A DNA stretch of 64,000 nucleotides from Zelopaecilomyces penicillatus (lineage: Eukaryota; Ascomycota; Sordariomycetes; Hypocreales; Pseudodiploosporaceae), in assembly GCA_005765155.1 (NCBI GenBank), contig VCCP01000001.1, positions 2,666,001 through 2,730,000 on the forward strand. The letters run 5' to 3'. Below are positions 35,701-47,514 of this stretch, in pieces; positions within the stretch are counted from its first letter, which is position 1, and each line of letters begins with the position of its first letter. The notes under the pieces were generated by a model. It did not search any database and was not told the DNA's origin. It worked only from the letters and a program-made list of their open reading frames with translations. A program made the translations under genes and the position numbers.

Positions 35701-36416
35701 CTCCCGATCAAGACCCTAGCACGTTCCTTTGGGGGGAGGGGGGGGGGCAGCCGGTACCCTACGTGCCCTGGTTGTGCTGGCTTTGGCGCTCCTCCTGGTG
35801 CCTCCTGGTGCCTGCAGGCCCTGCCATTCCGCTGCCAAGCTCTGTGCTGTGGGCGGCGAGTGTGCCTGTCCGGCTCCAGAGTGAGCAAGGCTTTCAACAG
35901 CCGGCCTATCATCATCAGCTTCCCGTACCGTTCATTAATTACCTGCCAGTGTTGTTTCTTTTCTCCGCTCCCAACTGGCCAACGCTTCCTCTTTCCATGT
36001 CTTTTCTTTTTATCGGCTAATCTTCTTTTTTTCTTCATACCTGCCTTATACCTCGTTGTCTTACCTAGAATTTCTTGCCTCTCCACGACCTTTCTCCTTT
36101 CACTCGACGGTTGAACCACCTCCCTTCTGATATCCTCACGCTTCTGCCCACTTGCATCCTGCACGACTCCAACTGCCAGTCTTTCTCTCGAGCAAACATC
36201 ACCTCAACCTATTCTGAATAGCCAGCCCTCCATCAGGCATGCTGGGACAGTCTGTTGATTAATCTGGGTTATGAGATTGGCGGAGTCCACATTGTGGTTC
36301 CCATCCGCAACCTTTCTTTTCACCTGTCTCGGCTATTATTATCATCGACCCGGCCAATCTGTTGACCGCAACGTATCCCTTTCTTGATATTCTAGGTGTT
36401 CTAGTTTGCCTATTTC
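29781..36416. other. 6.6 kb gene-poor region
   Basis: No frame with protein character is visible. The region has tetranucleotide (CAAG/CAAA) and CAA repeats, A-rich runs (31397-31420 and 31541-31554), G-rich patches near 35728-35748 and a pyrimidine-rich stretch (35930-36420). That last stretch is probably the leader of the downstream gene. Overlapping long frames on both strands at 35445-36164 look like stop-poor low complexity, not genes. Confidence 0.5.
31397..31420. repeat. A/G-rich low-complexity run
   Basis: Runs of A broken by single or paired G, on the + strand. No surrounding gene. Confidence 0.7.
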
Positions 36417-39400
36417 ATGCGCGATTCGACTCCAAACTTAGACACAAGCCAACATCCCACTATGGCGCCCAATCAGCAAGACGTCAATGGCAGCATTGTT
36501 GCTTTTGAAGGGCATTCAGATACCATCTCGACACAATTGCGCTTGCTGCCTACTTCTTCGCAAATTTTAATCATACCCGGTCTTGAGTGCTATCTTCCCG
36601 ATGATATTTGTGATCAAAGCTTTGAGGCGCGAAAATATATACGAACAGTCCACGATGCTCTAGTCTCACGAAACAAGTCGGCTCGAGAATTCCTGCATGG
36701 GGCGACATCTACCAGCAAGCGATTAGTTTTTATGAATGGGGGCACACCGAGCGCACAAGCCCTCTGCGTCAAGGCTCTCATGAAGCACACCACAAGAGGG
36801 GACAGGATCCAGGCAGAGGCCGCCTTCAGCTATTTGACAAAGGATGGCTTGGCTGGTTTGGAGGGCAGAGGAAAAGGCCCCAGTGCCAGGACAGGCAGGG
36901 TGACTTCATACGGATGTGCAGGTGACGATGACGTGCTCTCAGATCCCATATCAAGGGCTATGAGAGCTGCGGATGCTCTGGATCGTCAGACAGCAAATCT
37001 GCAAGAATCCAATGAGCTCGATTTGACCCTGGGCTCTCGTCCACGAAGCCTTAGCTTGCCATTATATGGGTATACCGACGACTTTGGTGACGCAGCCCCT
37101 TTTTATGTGTTCGGGGCCCATTATGAAGATGACAGCGAGGCTGAGAACGACAGTGGGGATGATGATACTATTGTTTCTCCAAAAACAATATTGCCTGCCA
37201 ATTCGGACCGGGCAGCTAAGGCAGCTAGTACCGGCAACCTGAATCTATCAGCGACCTCTCCGAGCTGTGTTGGAGAAGCATACGAGCCTGCACCAGGCAG
37301 GCGGTCCAAGGATACTGATATGTTTTCCTCTACCTCCGAAGCCTTCAGCATTCGTACCCTGGATAACGTTGTCTATGGTGAAGCGTCACTACTAGACATG
37401 CGACTCTCTGCCCAGAGGGGCTCAATATCAAGAGTCAAGTCTCTAGATAGGATCTATCCGGCCAGTCCCAAGTTTCGGGATCTATGTATACCTGCAGAGA
37501 CGCCAGAGGCTGAACTTCACCCTCATGAAAAAGACCGACCACAATCTTTCATGGTCGTTAGCGACGAAAACGATCCCAGCGCCATTCGACTGAACCACCT
37601 CGATGGACCACGGACTATTGTGGTGAAAACGCGGCGACCAACCATCAAAATAGAACCTGTTCCGATTGAAAGAAAAAACAAGTCTTTACAGAACCCTGTA
37701 AAACGGCCCTCTTATGTTGACAAGGGAACTGATGCTTCGGAGGTGCCACAGGTGGCGGATTACTTCCAACCTGTCCTGTCTTGCACTGAGGATTTGATAG
37801 TCTATCTGAAAGATGGAAAGCTTGATGAGGTGCTGGCCTCAGTCATCAATGTCTTCAAGAACCGATCACATCCGGTACTTACACATTCAGAATCTGCGTC
37901 AGAGTCTGATGCGAATGATTCGACCCCAGATACACCCCAATATCACTCTTCGCCCGATCAAAACCACACAGTTCACGTATCAAATAATGAAGCAAACATT
38001 ATATCCAGTTCAAACGGCGACTTCGACCCCTATGCTTACCTGCAATCCACGATTCAGCCGCCGAAAGGACAGCAGAATATTCCAGCTGTAGCTATTGTTA
38101 AACCACCCACGCCGGCACAAACGCCTCCACCGTCTGTCATGGAGAAGGAGGATAGGTTTCCAGAGTTCAACGTTACTCCAGGCCAAACCGCAGTGGCCAT
38201 TCAAAACTCGCTTCGTTCAATTCTGAATGTGTACTTTCCTCCAGAAACAGAAGGTTACCGTCAATTCCAGTTTTCCCTTCTCCCTGAACTTGAAGGCATG
38301 TGGAAACCTATCTTTCCAGCAGCAAATTCAGGAAACTCGCAGAAAGATGGCGGCAGAAATGTGGAACATATTTTGGCCATCGGTTCTCAGAAAGGGGTAA
38401 AGAAAGAGTATTCTTCTGGTATCGTTGGTCAGCTTGAGAAATACGGGATAAAATCTAGTGGAGACCATGGCCGAAGTGGCAGACTGGACTTTAGGTGAGT
38501 TGTCTGATCCCCAAGAACGTCATGCCTCTATACAGAACTAACCAACCTGCTAGGTATCTCCTTGCCAATGCTATGCAAGCCTTTACTGCACAGCCCCTGG
38601 CCAACCAAACGTCCGATAATCCTTTCACGAACCCTTATATCCTTGCGACTTTGATTATTCCTCACCTCGAAACTTACATGACCCTTCACTCTGAGGTCAA
38701 ATATCTTCTCTTGGAGTACCCACCCGAGCATCTGCCCACGATTTTGGCTCTTCAAAAGCTGGTTGGTGTTGAAGTCATCAAGGTGGCGCAAATTGTGGAT
38801 CCAAATGGTAATGAGCCGTTGCCTTTCACGCACATCAGCGGTGCTTCGATGAGCAACAAGCCAGAGTCCAAGTCATCGTCCCCTTCACCTAGATCATCAA
38901 GCGATATTGCTGCTTCCAAGGCCAACTTCCTTCTCACATCAACCGCAAGTGACACCGACATTGCCACTTTCATATCAGCAGTTTGGAACTTCAAGGCAGA
39001 TGTTTCATCGGACTCTGACATTCCATCCGAGCGTTCAAGAAAGAGGCCGTCCGGGAAGCGGAAGTCAAGGCCGCCGCCACTAAGTGGAGGCTTCTCTGCC
39101 TTTCCCAAGGCAAATGGACCTCAGAGTCCTTTATCATCTATGACTGCAGTGATGTCTGGATCATCATCTCCTGGGCGATCCAACGCTCCATCTTTCACTG
39201 AAACCCTCAAGACATTAGGTTCGGGGCGAAGCTTACGTGGCCGGGCCATGACGCGCCGAAGACTACGTCACAGAGACACTGACTCTGTCGCTGACTCTAC
39301 CGATGCCGGTGAGGAGAGCGAGTTTGACCTCGAGGAGCGAAGACTCATGCCCATGTTTATGCACAATCCCAACGAGCGCAAGGGGAACACCCGAAAAGCC

Positions 39401-39424
39401 CTCAAATTCTTAGGCCTGGCCTAG
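36417..39424 (+). CDS. Large low-complexity fungal protein ('gastric mucin-like' type)
   Basis: The protein has up to 982 residues, from exons 36417-38494 and 38554-39424 (GTGAGT donor, CTAG acceptor, frame kept). A second ATG at 36462 with a better context would give 967 residues. The N-terminal 150 residues look folded (LRLLPTSSQILIIPGLECYL and RKYIRTVHDALVSRNKSARE). After a disordered acidic and Ser-rich middle, a second folded block appears (GQTAVAIQNSLRSILNVYFP onward to HLPTILALQKLVGVEVIKVA, about residues 580-800). The tail is Ser/Arg-rich and basic. Fungal orthologues are, as I recall, labelled gastric mucin-like, a name that reflects low complexity only. There is no signal peptide or membrane segment. 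Function is unknown. Confidence 0.8.
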
Positions 39425-40675
39425 GTTTGGATACTGCTATAATGACGCTTGCTTTGCTTGTCAAGCATCTTTGCTCACATTTTCCTTGATGGCAATGTTT
39501 TTCAAATCTCCGCTTCTATTCTACCAATTGGCCCAACGAACTTGATGAACAATCAGGTCTTATGTCTAAACAAATTTTGCCTCTCTTTGTCTTATCTTTT
39601 ATAGCAAGTTTTTGACTTTCTTCTTTTTTTCTTTCTTTTTCTTTTGTTCGAACACGGTGCACTAGAACAGGAGCTTCAAAACCCGACAGCGAAGAGCATA
39701 GGTTACTTTTTCTTTGTGTTACTTTAATGGATTGGCTGGCTGGTCTGGGCTTGTGAGCGGTTCACTATGAAACCGCAGATAAACGGTAGCCTCATGATAC
39801 GAACAGGGACCGGATGGCATTCAAGGGGCCAATGGCGCATATACCATATTACTCTGTTTCTAATATGACGGGGTGTGTTTAAATAACAGTTGAAACACGA
39901 TTTACAAGAACAATCTTCAGTGTCACCACATGCTCGCTTCGTGTCACACCTCTTTTCTCATGGTGCCGGTATGCGCAACGTCATTCGTATGGTCTTAAAA
40001 CACAATTAAGTTTCAGTGATCCCAAGTGTAACTTATGTGAGATCTGTTGTTCATAATTTCTCTTGTCGAAGTGGGATATGTATGAGCTGGCTGGTAGATT
40101 GACTGCACTCAGTAATAGTTTAGGGGCTAAGGTGGGATGGAATTGATAGAGAACCACCGTGCGAACGAAATACAGTCCCTGTTTATTAATACCTATTCTC
40201 GTGCAAGAACAAACGCAATAAAAGCTTCCCCCCAGGATCGGCACCACAAACAGAGCGCAACGAAGATAGCGAAGAAAAAAAACACAACGAAGACAATCGC
40301 TGCAGGACCAGGTTTCCACAACATCAACCATTGCCTAATGTTGGGACCCAGGGGTGAAAATACACTCGCGCAAGCACAGCCTTGTCTCTCGACTCTGCGC
40401 CTCATTCCCAATATGTCATATCCTTTCGTATCCCCTTTCCCTTTCCCAACCTACCCGGACCGTCTCAAATGCAAAGGCGTCGACATTGTACGATTGAGGG
40501 ACCAGATCCAAACGGATATGATGTAGTCTATGCGCAGAAGGGGGCAAACTGACACTGGGAAAGATCAAAATAAAAGGAGAAATCGTCATGAGCATTGTCC
40601 CGTCGTTTCCTTGGCGTGTAGCATGACTCTAACCGCACTATTTGCGGGTTAAGCTTCTCAATAAGAGGTGTCAAC
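39425..40675. other. Region between convergent genes
   Basis: This holds the 3' ends of the large low-complexity gene and of YPT1. There are T-rich runs at 39622-39645. Small open frames here have no recognisable character. Confidence 0.5.
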
Positions 40676-41748
40676 TTAGCAGCAGCTGTTGCTGGATGAG
40701 GAGCCGACGCCTTGACCTTGGCCAACTTGCACACTGGGTTTCGTGTTATTGGCGGTCGTTGTACCCATGCGCTCCTTGATTTGGCGAGCCATGGTCAAGA
40801 AAGCCTGCTCGACATTGCTGGCGTTCTTGGCGGAGGTCTCGAGGAAAGGAATACCGAGGCTGTCAGCAAACTCCTAGTAGCCTGTTAGTCTTGATCACTT
40901 CGTTCGTGCTTGCAACTTGTCGGAGCCTGGCTTTTTAGACGCGTAGTCCCGATGACCAAAATCTCAACAACAAATTGCGATCACGGCGCTCACTAACCTT
41001 TGCCACCGTGTACTCGACCACCTTCTTGTCTGACATATCGCTCTTGTTGCCGACAAGAAGCTTGTTGACGCCCTCAGTAGCATATCGGTCAATCTCCTGA
41101 AGCCATTGCTTCACGTTATTGAAGGAGTCCATATCAGTAACATCGTAAACCACGCAGATGCCGTGAGCACCTCGGTAGTAGGAAGAGGTGATGGTTCGGA
41201 ATCGCTCCTGACCCGCGGTATCCCACTATTGGCGAGAATCTGATTAGTCGCCTACTTATAGCATAGCGCCTACTTATAGCATAGCCTCAGCCATGGGCAG
41301 TTTATTGCAACATACAATCTGGAGTTTCACAGTCTTGCCATCGAGTTCTATCGTTCGAATTTTCTGCATCAGGAGGTTAGCCGGCAAAAATGGCAACCGG
41401 ACCTAGACCGGCTAAGGTTTACATACGAAGTCAACACCGATAGTGGAGATGTAGGACTCAGTGTAGGTATCATCGGCAAATCGCAACAGCAAGCAAGACT
41501 TTCCAACACCGGAATCACCGATGAGGAGGAGCTTGAAGAGATAGTCGTATCTGATCGATTCCAGTCAGTATTTCAGAGCCACAAGGCCGCGTCGCTGCAG
41601 CGGTGGAGCATATATAAAGCAAAGTAGCGTAGGCGAAATGCGGGAGCAGTGGAATACAGGGGAGCTCTGGCACAACAGTCAGTATGCGAGTCCTGTTTCA
41701 GGAGGTTATCGCAACGAGGACGAGGCTAGCGTACTACTCAGGGTTCAT
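40676..41748 (-). CDS. YPT1: YPT1, Rab1-type GTPase
   Basis: Ypt1 controls ER-to-Golgi vesicle docking and the start of autophagy. Five exons (41748-41738, 41550-41427, 41363-41316, 41225-40998, 40873-40676) give 202 residues. All Ras-family motifs are present: the P-loop GDSGVGKS (about 15-22), switch I ending in YISTIGVDF, WDTAGQE, VGNKSD and ETSAKN. The C-terminal CC is the double geranylgeranylation site. The first coding exon is only 11 bases (M-N-P and part of Glu), followed by a GTAGTA donor and a 187-base intron. The third intron contains a perfect 18-base tandem duplication. A CACGTG lies about 220 bases upstream. The effector region and Cys-Cys tail favour Rab1 over SEC4/Rab8. Confidence 0.96.
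41249..41284. repeat. Perfect 18-base tandem duplication in a YPT1 intron
   Basis: The unit CGCCTACTTATAGCATAG occurs at 41249-41266 and again at 41267-41284, entirely inside the intron between 41226 and 41315. The branch-point-like CTAAT near the acceptor is not disturbed. Confidence 0.9.
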
Positions 41749-43290
41749 GATGGCGGTTGGGCTTTGGACGTTGCGAAAGAAACAGGAGAAAGCTGTTGCA
41801 AATACGAAGAGTGTGCGAAAGAAGGCTGCAGAGGCGATGGAGAAGTGCAGAAGCCTTGATGATGAGCAGAGGTCGAATGAGGGCAAGATGGCGAGATTCA
41901 AAGTATGAGTACGTCAGGGAAGGACAGACGCCTGGTTGGGCGGGCGGTGGGAGGACGATTGATCGGTCACGTGCCAAAGGTGTCACAGCACCAGTACAGC
42001 CGACCATCACGAACGACTAATATTTAAGGAGGTCGCCTGTGAGGCACCGCAGGATGTCGGTAGCAGTAGGACTTTTATTAAAGTGGCCAAATGATTAAGG
42101 TGTCATATGGAAAACATGTATCTTATGGTTGCCATTACAGTTGGGCTAATTCCTCCCAACTCTGCCTGCATCACAAAGAGACATGACGCAAGGTGGGCGC
42201 TGTGCCTTTTGGTATTCAGGCACCACAGGCATGTGTCTAGCGCCAAACCCTGGACTTGCTTGCCATGGCACATGTCACTGGTGACGACGCCCTCAACGAC
42301 CGCTAGCATTCATTGCCACCAAAGGTATCGTATAGAACATATATGGAAATGTAGCCAGGTGTGACAAGACGGTTGGAAGCCTGTGTGTCTGGAAGGGACA
42401 GGTGATGTGCACTTTTAGGTGGGTGGCGCCGCTCAACAGAAGCCCGGTTGCGGAAGCGGTTGTAGTGCGTGTAGTTGCCTGATGCCATGGTTGTCTGTTT
42501 GCTGGTCTGTTTATTACATGAGTCCTTGGAGTCCTCTGCCTGTCAATAGCCGCGAGCCGGGTAGTTGCATGTCGCTTCTGCGTTCCCGCATGGCCTAAAC
42601 AACCAAGACAGCTTTGATGCAACGATGGCGTGGGTGGTAGACAAATTGCGTTGACCACTGCGCTTGAAGAACCTCGACAGTCGACCCGCTACAGCGGATC
42701 GGGCCCCCACTGTGGTCCCGGAAGTTTAGCGGGCTGGATGCAGTTCTACTGGGTCTGTTTGTTGATTCAAAGAACCTAAACCAATATAGAAGGACATGTT
42801 TTGATCCGTGTTTTATGGAGAGAATATCGTGCATCTCTGGGCACGTTAGCTGGTGTACTGAACGAGGTCCGAAATTTCCGTCAAGTAAACTACCTAGGTA
42901 TTTATTTAAGCCCTCCTGTTACGGTAGGACTGTCACATTAGTGGTGGTTTTCTCTCAATCATTTTGCTAGGTTCTTGTAGTACTGATCACTGTAGATACC
43001 TGTAATAACAGCAATCGGCTAAATTATTATCTGGATGCAGGCGAGTGTTTCTATATAGGTATGTGCAGTGGCAGGAGTGGACCTGCTCGTCGATCTGTTG
43101 ATGACCCGCCGAAACCGCCACCAACGGTCGCCCTAGAACTCGGCCCATCTAGCAAAGCTACTAAACTGCCCGGTTTTTGCAACCCTTCTCAAGCAGTGCG
43201 ACTTATCAGAGAACGTTCTTGCACCTGATCCACCGCCAGCAAAACCATCGCATTGTTTACCCTGACCTGAATTCCATGCTCTGACCAACA
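41749..43290. promoter_or_regulatory. Divergent intergenic region between YPT1 and a mitochondrial-type gene
   Basis: No gene is seen in 1.5 kb. A CACGTG palindrome lies at 41968-41973, about 220 bases upstream of the YPT1 start, and a TACCTAGGTA palindrome at 42892-42901. Confidence 0.45.
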
Positions 43291-44211
43291 ATGGCTGTGC
43301 CACTGCGCACCGGCCGCTCGGCCTCGTTTGCATCCATGCGCAGCCTGAGCAGCTTCAGTTCTGTAAAGGCCCAGGTCCAGGTGGTAGCTCGACCAGTGCT
43401 CGCGACAACGGCGACATCTACAACAGAATCTTCTTACTCATCAGAAGCCCTGACGCAGAAGCTGATATTGGATTCGGGGTCATGCTCAGGTACTGTATCA
43501 AGGGCGTGCTTTGAGAAAACAGGGCTTCATTGGTTTGGCGCTCGGGAAGTCAAACCTACGGATCCTAACAAAGCCAAACTTGGCAAAAGTCAGTCGCCTC
43601 CTCTGGGTTGTTTTATACCATAATATAGTTTGCTAACATGGATTGGGTATACAGCTTTGAGAATTCTACAAGAACGCTTGCCGACTCTTCTCCAATCTCC
43701 CTTACCGCAGGACATCATGTCGCCAAACATCAGCCTCCAACTCTTTCCGTCAACACACCCTCACCTCCCTACGGTCTCCGGCCGAGTCGCCTACAACGCA
43801 GCGCTCTGGACATCCCCCATTGCCTGGAACAGGGTTCCCATCATTGGCAACGTTAAGCTCGAGATTCTCGCTGAGCGCATGACGTCAGAGCCGTTGACTT
43901 TTATTCCTCGTCCACTCGGAGCCATCCCTGAGCAGTTGGTTGTGCGCTGGTGCGAGAAGCGCAAGTGCGATGAGGCTGGCGCCGGTGGTATGGGGATATC
44001 GCTGAGGAGGGGTGTCGACCCAAACAAGGCATTCACCGGCCTCTTCATATTCGACTTTGACAACGAAGGCAGGATCCTCACTCACACCATTGAGCAGGCT
44101 CAGGAGGGTGGCAACTGGGAAAAGGGCATGGGCGCCAAGTTTGTGGGGCTAACGGATTGGCTTCTGGGCGGCTTGAAAGACCCTGGCGACACTCCGATAC
44201 CTCATGCCTGA
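43291..44211 (+). CDS. Probable mitochondrial protein with NTF2-like fold
   Basis: Exons 43291-43588 and 43655-44211 join in frame (GTCAGT donor, TACAG acceptor) into 284 residues. The first 45 residues are rich in Arg, Ser and Thr and lack acids until Glu, as in a mitochondrial presequence. The second part begins with a helix (LRILQERLPTLLQSPLPQDI), then MSPNISLQLF, a long helix (RVAYNAALWTSPIAWNRVPI), beta strands (VKLEILAERM, EQLVVRWCEK) and GLFIFDFDNEGRILTHTIEQ. That order resembles SnoaL/NTF2-like proteins such as the DUF2358/C6orf136 group. The family assignment is by shape only and needs a profile search. The role is unknown. Confidence 0.7.
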
Positions 44212-44970
44212 AAGAAAAAAAACGATTTTATATGACAAAATAGGAAGAAGAAGAAAACAACCAGGACAACACGGGGGGAAAGGAAACAGATGGGTATGGA
44301 GTTTACGATGTATTCATGTCTCATGTCTCTCTACTGTTTTGATATCATTACTATGTACAACTATTATCCCATGGAGCATGGGACAGTGTACAACATTAAG
44401 CCAACGGCAATAATAACAACCGACTCCGCACCAAGCAATTCTACCCATGCATGTTCACAAGTGATGTGACTTCACAAAGTCCTATAACCAGCAAAAGCAT
44501 TCACATCGAGCACGTTAGGAGTGGACAAGGAAGGGAGGGGAGGAGGAGAATCACAACTTGGATAGTTTTGTTGCAACAGAACAAAGCTGCGTAAACTAAA
44601 GCCCTCTGCATCAACAGGGCTACACTAAGCTATGCAAGACTGCCCATGCAGCAAACGCCATCAAAAGAGTGTGCTGCCGAGTCCAGAGCATTTCACAATA
44701 TTCTGCCCAAAAGACTGGCTCTGAGCCGGAAACTTGGCATTTTGACTGGAAAAGTCAGTCAAAAAAAGAACGCAACTCTCCTTCACTCTCTAACCATTTC
44801 TCTTGGCCTTCTTTGCCCATAACTTTATCCGTCCTGCTTTGCGCTTCCAATGGAAAAAAAGAAGCAGCCCCCTTCCCCCCTTTCAATTGTTTTATTTACT
44901 TGTCAGTGTAACTATGCTCTTTGATTTTCCTCCTTCTTCTTCCGGCGGTTATAACCCTTGCAATTATCAC
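44212..44970. other. Region between convergent genes
   Basis: This is the 3' flank of the NTF2-like gene and of LSM1. Nothing recognisable beyond A-rich and T-rich runs. Confidence 0.5.
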
Positions 44971-45748
44971 TCAGAGGAAGACTTCTCCTAGGTTCTCACC
45001 CTCAAATCCCATTTTGGCGAGTTTCTTCAGGCGGGACTTTTCCTTGATCTTCTCGGCAACCTTCTTCTCCTCGGCCAGCTTCTTCACCAGCTCAAGGTCG
45101 GCAGGCTCGTATCCGGGAGGTGGGTCGTCGTCCTTGTCAAGGTCAATCTCCCCAAGCAACAGCACGTTCTCGCCGCGGACGAGGAAGATGCCATGCGAGA
45201 TATCTGCGTACAGGCCTTGCGGGAAGCCAGATTCAGAGCCTGAACTATCCGGGTTCAGTGCGAATATCCGTTCCGTCGTTGATTGAAGGACGATATTAGC
45301 TGCCCAAGCGCAATGATTAGGTCATCTCTTCTCTCATGGTTTTCTTTTCTTCTTGGATGGTGGCAAAAAAGGAGTCCTGAAGACAGCTTCGTCTCAGGCA
45401 ATGGTATAGTCACACACCGAATTGATCCCAGCTTCTTAGCACTCCTATTAGCTTTCTCCCATCTCGCAAAACTACCATGAGCTTTTCTAGAGCAGGGAGT
45501 ACACATTGTCAGCTATTTGTTATAGCCAAGCACCCCACACACATCCTCATTGGGGTTCATCCTAGGTAGTGAAGAGTGCAAATGGTGTGAAGGAAGGCTG
45601 AGGGCAACATACTATCGGTGAGATCTAGCAACTGCGCTGCTGTCGTGAACATCTGCGGTGGCAGCTGAGCCGGCGGTTGAGCGATGCCGTGTGGAGGGGC
45701 CGACCCCATGGAGGGAGGGGCTTCAGATATGGAGAGGTTCTCCATCAT
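44971..45748 (-). CDS. LSM1: LSM1, cytoplasmic mRNA-decay Sm-like protein
   Basis: Lsm1 defines the cytoplasmic Lsm1-7 ring, which with Pat1 binds deadenylated mRNA and promotes decapping. Exons 45748-45613, 45486-45418 and 45299-44971 give 177 residues. A Pro/Ala-rich N-terminal extension precedes the Sm1 motif (KKLMVVLRDGRKLIGVLRSW, about residues 46-65). IVLQSTTERIF follows, then the Sm2 region (GIFLVRGENVLLLGEIDL) and a charged C-terminal helix (LVKKLAEEKKVAEKIKEKSR) typical of Lsm1. Two adjacent ATGs (45748 and 45745) are possible starts; upstream in-frame sequence to 45811 looks unrelated. All junctions keep the frame. The C-terminal helix excludes LSM8. Confidence 0.93.
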
Positions 45749-46875
45749 GTCATGGGGCGTAGGTTCGAGAGGCAGACGCTTGAAGTTTAGGCTCACTTTC
45801 CATGAATTCAAATCCTCACAAGTCCGTCTATATGAGCATGTTTGAGCGAGCGAGTTGGCGACCTATCGGAGTCTGAGATGCGCAATCGCTCCAAGCGCAG
45901 CACCACGACCTGTTGCTCCAGCTTTGCTGAACGGGTTCGGCTTATCGATAGAGACGAATCACGTGGTTTGCCGCCGTCTACGTCAGAGTACTAGACGGGG
46001 GGGTCAGATGAGAATAATGGCGGGGCAAGCATCATCAAGAACGCTCTTGGGTTGGAAGTTATTACACAAACTAAATGTTTTTCTCGCCTTAATTATTGTG
46101 GCCGGTCGGGAAGATCCAGATGAAAGGAGATATTTTATAGCGCAATACAGTGCGGCGGGAGATCCTAAAGCGTCCCCCCCGGTAGATGAAGCCATCCCTA
46201 ATTTCTATATCTTTGCATGGTCTCTGAAGAGGGGAGTTAGCCCCTTCACAGCCTCACATCATGCGATCGCCAACTGTGATTTGAAATCAGTGACCGCTGG
46301 CCAATGTGATACGCGAAGGCTTGGAATGAGGGGGCCATGCAACACCTACGATGAAAAAGGACTACGAGAGGCGTCAAAAGCCGTTACGTGACGGGGGATA
46401 CCTACAAACTACCAGGAGCAGGCCGTGATGCGCCGGAGACATTCAAGTCAAGGACTATCAGAAAAGCCAGTTTCACAGCAGCCCAGCTCCCACGTGTGCG
46501 GCTCCGTGTCTATCGATTTCGTTGCTATGAATCACAAAAAAGACATATCCCAAAGGCAACCTGCTGTCTTCTTCAGACCTTGCGTCATCAGCAGTTGGAC
46601 AGCCAGTCTGGCCAGCTCGTGTCTTTTTTTTTATGCACCAAAATACCCTTTCCCCGTCTTCTTGTCCAAGTAGTCTGTGAAATTCTATCATACCCCCTGC
46701 CGACAACGCCTTGGAACGATGCAGAGAAACCCGCCCTAGATGGTAAGCAGATTGTTTGAATTGATGCGGACACCACGGGTTCACTCCTTTTCCATTATTA
46801 AAGCAAGAAGAAGAAAAGAAGAAATTGAAATGAGGGCAGAGCAAATTCTGACGTAGTCAAGCCACAGATGCACCA
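45749..46875. other. LSM1 promoter and Nudix 3' flank
   Basis: A CACGTG palindrome lies at 45960-45965, about 210 bases upstream of LSM1. A 178-codon frame on the + strand (45855-46391) has no recognisable features and is not called. No other gene is seen. Confidence 0.5.
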
Positions 46876-47514
46876 TCATGTTCGATTCATTGTTGATCGT
46901 TTCAGTGCTTCTTGAAGCTCGGGTCTCGTCGTGAGAGTATCCATCGCTTGCGAGTAAGTAAACCACTGACGCTCTCGTTTGTGTCGCTCAGGCCACTCAT
47001 CCATCTCACTCAGGACTGTTCCCTGGAAGAAGTAATATCGCGAGCGCTCCTTTGACATCTTCGGTGGCCGTTTCTCTTCGAAATTGCCCAAATCATAGTC
47101 GATCTGAACTGTGATTCCTGCCTCTTCCCAAGCTTCCCGCACAGCAGACTCCTGACATGACTCATCCGATTCCCAGCCCCCCTTTGGCAGAACCCAGCCC
47201 TTGCGTCGGGTGGATTGAATCAGAAGCACGTAATTACGGTCTGCGTTCAGTGGTACAACGCCTGCAACGAGCCTCTCCCCCTTGGCATTGTAGCCTGCAT
47301 CCGCAAGGTCAGTGGGATTCCGAAGCCTCGGCGTCGACAGAGCGAGCGAAAGCAAGGCAGATCATATCAAAACAGGTTCAGGAAAAATAGAAGAGGAAAG
47401 GGGGCGTGTAATTCATTTTCTGTACTCACGTTGATTGTTCCGGCCTGTTCGGGACTCCATTGACCGATTCTCGCTGGACCCTTCAGCACTGGAGCCGGAC
47501 ATTTTGGTTGGCAT
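46876..47514 (-). CDS. Nudix hydrolase, diphosphoinositol polyphosphate phosphohydrolase type
   Basis: The enzyme is expected to hydrolyse diphosphoinositol polyphosphates and diadenosine polyphosphates, like yeast Ddp1 and fission yeast Aps1. Exons 47514-47430 and 47294-46876 give 167 residues, joined in frame through a GTGAGT donor and GCAG acceptor. The Nudix box is complete: GGWESDESCQESAVREAWEE followed by AGI. The substrate loop STRRKGWVLPKGG before it is typical of the DIPP subgroup. The start could also be the second ATG (47502), 4 codons later. The Ser/Glu-rich N terminus looks disordered. Most of the intron is open in frame with exon 2, so an unspliced reading would begin differently, but the exon 1 join fits the family better. 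Confidence 0.88.

Noticed and set aside
35445..36164. Long open frames on both strands (239 codons -, 170 codons +)
   Set aside because: They overlap in pyrimidine- and G-rich low-complexity sequence upstream of the next gene. The products are compositionally biased and unlike any protein family.
45855..46391. 178-codon frame on the plus strand upstream of LSM1
   Set aside because: No recognisable features, and it covers the probable LSM1 promoter.
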